Below, piece by piece: positions 6,211 to 8,277 of a DNA stretch of 8,277 nucleotides (positions within the stretch are counted from its first letter, which is position 1; each line of letters opens with the position of its first letter). The notes below the pieces were generated by a model that did no database searches, was not told the origin of the DNA, and saw only the letters and a program-made list of their open reading frames with translations. Origin of the DNA: Flavobacteriaceae bacterium (lineage in GTDB: Bacteria; Bacteroidota; Bacteroidia; Flavobacteriales; Flavobacteriaceae). The DNA lies in contig DAOVTF010000073.1 in NCBI GenBank assembly GCA_030633225.1, forward strand, positions 1-8,277, read 5' to 3'. The position numbers and the translations under genes are program-made.

Positions 6211-8277
6211 ATGAATTTTAATAATTTCACTATAAAATCACAAGAAGCTGTGCAAAAGGCTCAACAAATTGCACAAGGCTTAAGTCATCAACAAATTGAA
6301 AATGCACATATTTTAAAAGCTGTTTTTGAAGTTGATGAAAATGTTACTCCGTTTATTTTAAACAAACTTGGAGTTAATATTGATCTTTTTAAACAAACTT
6401 TAGAAAATATAATTAAAAGCTTTCCTAAAGTTGAAGGTGGCGATATTATGCTGTCAAAAACAGCTAATAAAATGCTAATTGACGCTAGTAATATTGCTAA
6501 AAATATGAAAGATGAATATGTTTCTTTAGAGCATTTGTTACTTGCAATTTTAAACTCTAAAGGAGACACTACACAGCTTTTAAAAGATAATGGTATCAAT
6601 GAAAAAGATTTAACAAGTGCCATTCAAGAGTTACGTAAAGGAAGTAAAGTTACTTCCCAAAGTGCAGAAGAAACATATAATTCATTAAATAAATATGCCA
6701 AAAATTTAAACCAACTTGCTAATGATGGTAAATTAGATCCGGTTATTGGTCGTGATGAAGAAATAAGAAGAATTTTACAAATTTTATCTCGACGTACCAA
6801 GAATAATCCAATATTAATTGGCGAACCCGGCACCGGTAAAACTGCTATTGCAGAGGGATTAGCGCATAGAATTGTGAAGGGAGATGTTCCTGAGAACCTT
6901 CAAAATAAAGTTGTTTATTCTTTAGACATGGGTGCCTTAATTGCTGGTGCAAAATACAAAGGTGAATTTGAAGAGCGTCTGAAATCAGTTATAAAAGAAG
7001 TAATTGAATCTGAGGGTGATGTCGTTCTATTTATTGATGAAATACATACTTTGATTGGTGCCGGAGGAGGACAAGGTGCTATGGATGCTGCAAATATCTT
7101 AAAACCTGCTTTGGCAAGAGGTGAATTGCGAGCCATTGGTGCCACTACCCTAGACGAATATCAAAAATATTTCGAAAAAGATAAAGCTTTAGAAAGGCGT
7201 TTTCAAAAAGTAATTGTTGATGAACCTGATACAGAAAGTGCAATTTCTATTTTGAGAGGAATTAAAGACAAGTATGAAACTCATCATAAAGTTCAAATAA
7301 AAGATAGTGCAATCATTGCTGCAGTAGAACTTTCACAAAGATATATTTCTGATCGTTTTTTACCAGATAAGGCTATTGATTTAATGGATGAAGCTGCTGC
7401 AAAACTACGAATGGAAATTAATTCTAAACCAGAAGAGTTAGATGTTTTAGATAGAAAGATAATGCAGCTTGAAATTGAATTAGAAGCCATTAAACGTGAA
7501 AATGATAAAAAGAAAATGGCATTAATAAAAGAAGAGCTTGCTAATTTAAAGGAAAAACGAAATGAGATAAATGCAAAATGGACCAGTGAGAAAGAAGTTG
7601 TAGATAAAGTTCAATCTGCTAAAGAGAATATTGAAAAGTTTAAATTAGAAGCAGAACGTGCAGAAAGGGATGGAGATTACGGTCTAGTTGCGGAAATAAG
7701 ATACGGGAAAATAAAAGACGAAGAAGAAAACCTGAAACAATTACAATCTGAATTAGAAAAGAATCAAGAAAATTCCTTAATAAAAGAAGAAGTAACCAGT
7801 GATGATATTGCTGAAGTTGTTGCAAAATGGACAGGTATTCCGGTTCAAAAAATGCTACAAAGTGACCGTGTAAAACTTTTAAAACTAGAAGATGAGTTGC
7901 ACAAAAAAGTAATTGGTCAAGATGAAGCAATCCAGGCAGTTGCAGACGCAGTACGTCGTTCAAGAGCAGGATTACAAGATAGTAAAAAACCAATTGGATC
8001 TTTTCTTTTCTTAGGATCTACGGGTGTTGGTAAAACAGAACTTGCCAAAGCTTTAGCAGATTATCTATTTGATGATGAAGCTTCAATGACTCGAATTGAT
8101 ATGAGTGAATATCAAGAACGTCATGCGGTTAGTAGGTTAATTGGGGCACCTCCTGGATACATTGGTTATGATGAAGGAGGTCAATTGACAGAAGCAGTAA
8201 GAAGAAAACCATATTCTGTAATCTTACTAGATGAAATAGAAAAAGCGCATCCAGATACATTCAATATTCTGTTACAA
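6211..8277 (+). CDS. clpB: ClpB protein disaggregase, 3' end cut by the window
   Basis: This is an AAA+ hexameric chaperone that, with DnaK, threads aggregated proteins through its pore in the cytoplasm. The first 689 codons are present; full length is usually about 865 aa. In order come a Clp_N double repeat (residues 1-150), then NBD1 with Walker A GEPGTGKT (204-211), pore loop [10 protein letters not shown] (Y249), Walker B FIDE (274-277) and the arginine pair R329/R330. Next is the coiled-coil M domain (about 405-520) with [14 protein letters not shown] near 488-501. NBD2 follows with Walker A GSTGVGKT (602-609), pore-loop GYIGYDEGG and Walker B LLDE (672-675). The sensor and arginine-finger part of NBD2 and the C-terminal domain lie off the right edge. 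The M domain separates it from ClpA and fits ClpB rather than ClpC. The ATG at 6211 opens the standard N-terminus ([13 protein letters not shown]); no Shine-Dalgarno is seen. Confidence 0.97.
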   Translation, partial: MNFNNFTIKSQEAVQKAQQIAQGLSHQQIENAHILKAVFEVDENVTPFILNKLGVNIDLFKQTLENIIKSFPKVEGGDIMLSKTANKMLIDASNIAKNMKDEYVSLEHLLLAILNSKGDTTQLLKDNGINEKDLTSAIQELRKGSKVTSQSAEETYNSLNKYAKNLNQLANDGKLDPVIGRDEEIRRILQILSRRTKNNPILIGEPGTGKTAIAEGLAHRIVKGDVPENLQNKVVYSLDMGALIAGAKYKGEFEERLKSVIKEVIESEGDVVLFIDEIHTLIGAGGGQGAMDAANILKPALARGELRAIGATTLDEYQKYFEKDKALERRFQKVIVDEPDTESAISILRGIKDKYETHHKVQIKDSAIIAAVELSQRYISDRFLPDKAIDLMDEAAAKLRMEINSKPEELDVLDRKIMQLEIELEAIKRENDKKKMALIKEELANLKEKRNEINAKWTSEKEVVDKVQSAKENIEKFKLEAERAERDGDYGLVAEIRYGKIKDEEENLKQLQSELEKNQENSLIKEEVTSDDIAEVVAKWTGIPVQKMLQSDRVKLLKLEDELHKKVIGQDEAIQAVADAVRRSRAGLQDSKKPIGSFLFLGSTGVGKTELAKALADYLFDDEASMTRIDMSEYQERHAVSRLIGAPPGYIGYDEGGQLTEAVRRKPYSVILLDEIEKAHPDTFNILLQ

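Noticed and set aside
6288..7993. Several minus-strand open frames of 65-117 codons opposite clpB
   Set aside because: They lie wholly inside the clpB coding frame, their translations are low-complexity Ser/Leu-rich with no family motifs, and clpB is unambiguous.

Overview
The window looks like a chromosomal segment from a member of the Bacteroidota, most likely a flavobacterium-like organism. It is visibly AT-rich and its start codons lack clear Shine-Dalgarno sequences. A TAnnTTTG-type -7 box precedes one gene and a near match precedes another. The protein variants (MCC-type acyl-CoA carboxylase, the MGRAFEFRKARK form of YebC, a secreted protein whose signal peptide ends in Tyr-Ser-Gln) are ones I associate with this phylum. 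No rRNA, tRNA, CRISPR array, insertion sequence or phage gene is visible.

Layout. Positions 2-1576 (+) hold the 3' part of an acyl-CoA carboxylase beta (carboxyltransferase) subunit, whose start lies just off the left edge. Positions 1678-2397 (+) encode a YebC/TACO1-family protein. It converges on, and overlaps by 4 nt, a two-gene minus-strand cluster: a small three-helix membrane protein (3110-2733) followed by a short TraR/DksA-like zinc-finger protein (2720-2394). Diverging from that cluster, 3199-3645 (+) encodes a NifX/NifB-type cofactor-binding-domain protein with a His-rich C-terminal tail. It converges on, and overlaps by 7 nt, a secreted phospholipase-D-like protein with two HKD motifs (5567-3639, -). 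After a 237-nt divergent gap containing a perfect 22-bp inverted repeat come a DUF3817 membrane protein (5805-6098, +) and the 5' part of clpB (6211-8277, +), which runs off the right edge.

How the genes relate. Most of the window is housekeeping: acyl-CoA carboxylation, a translation-associated factor, a transcription factor of the DksA type and a disaggregase. I see no multi-gene defence, secretion or biosynthetic system. The parts least explained by known families are the His-rich tail of the NifX-like protein, the roughly 230-residue N-terminal region of the secreted PLD-like protein, the strong palindrome at 5702-5748, and the two terminator-poor convergent overlaps. No gap between genes exceeds 300 nt.
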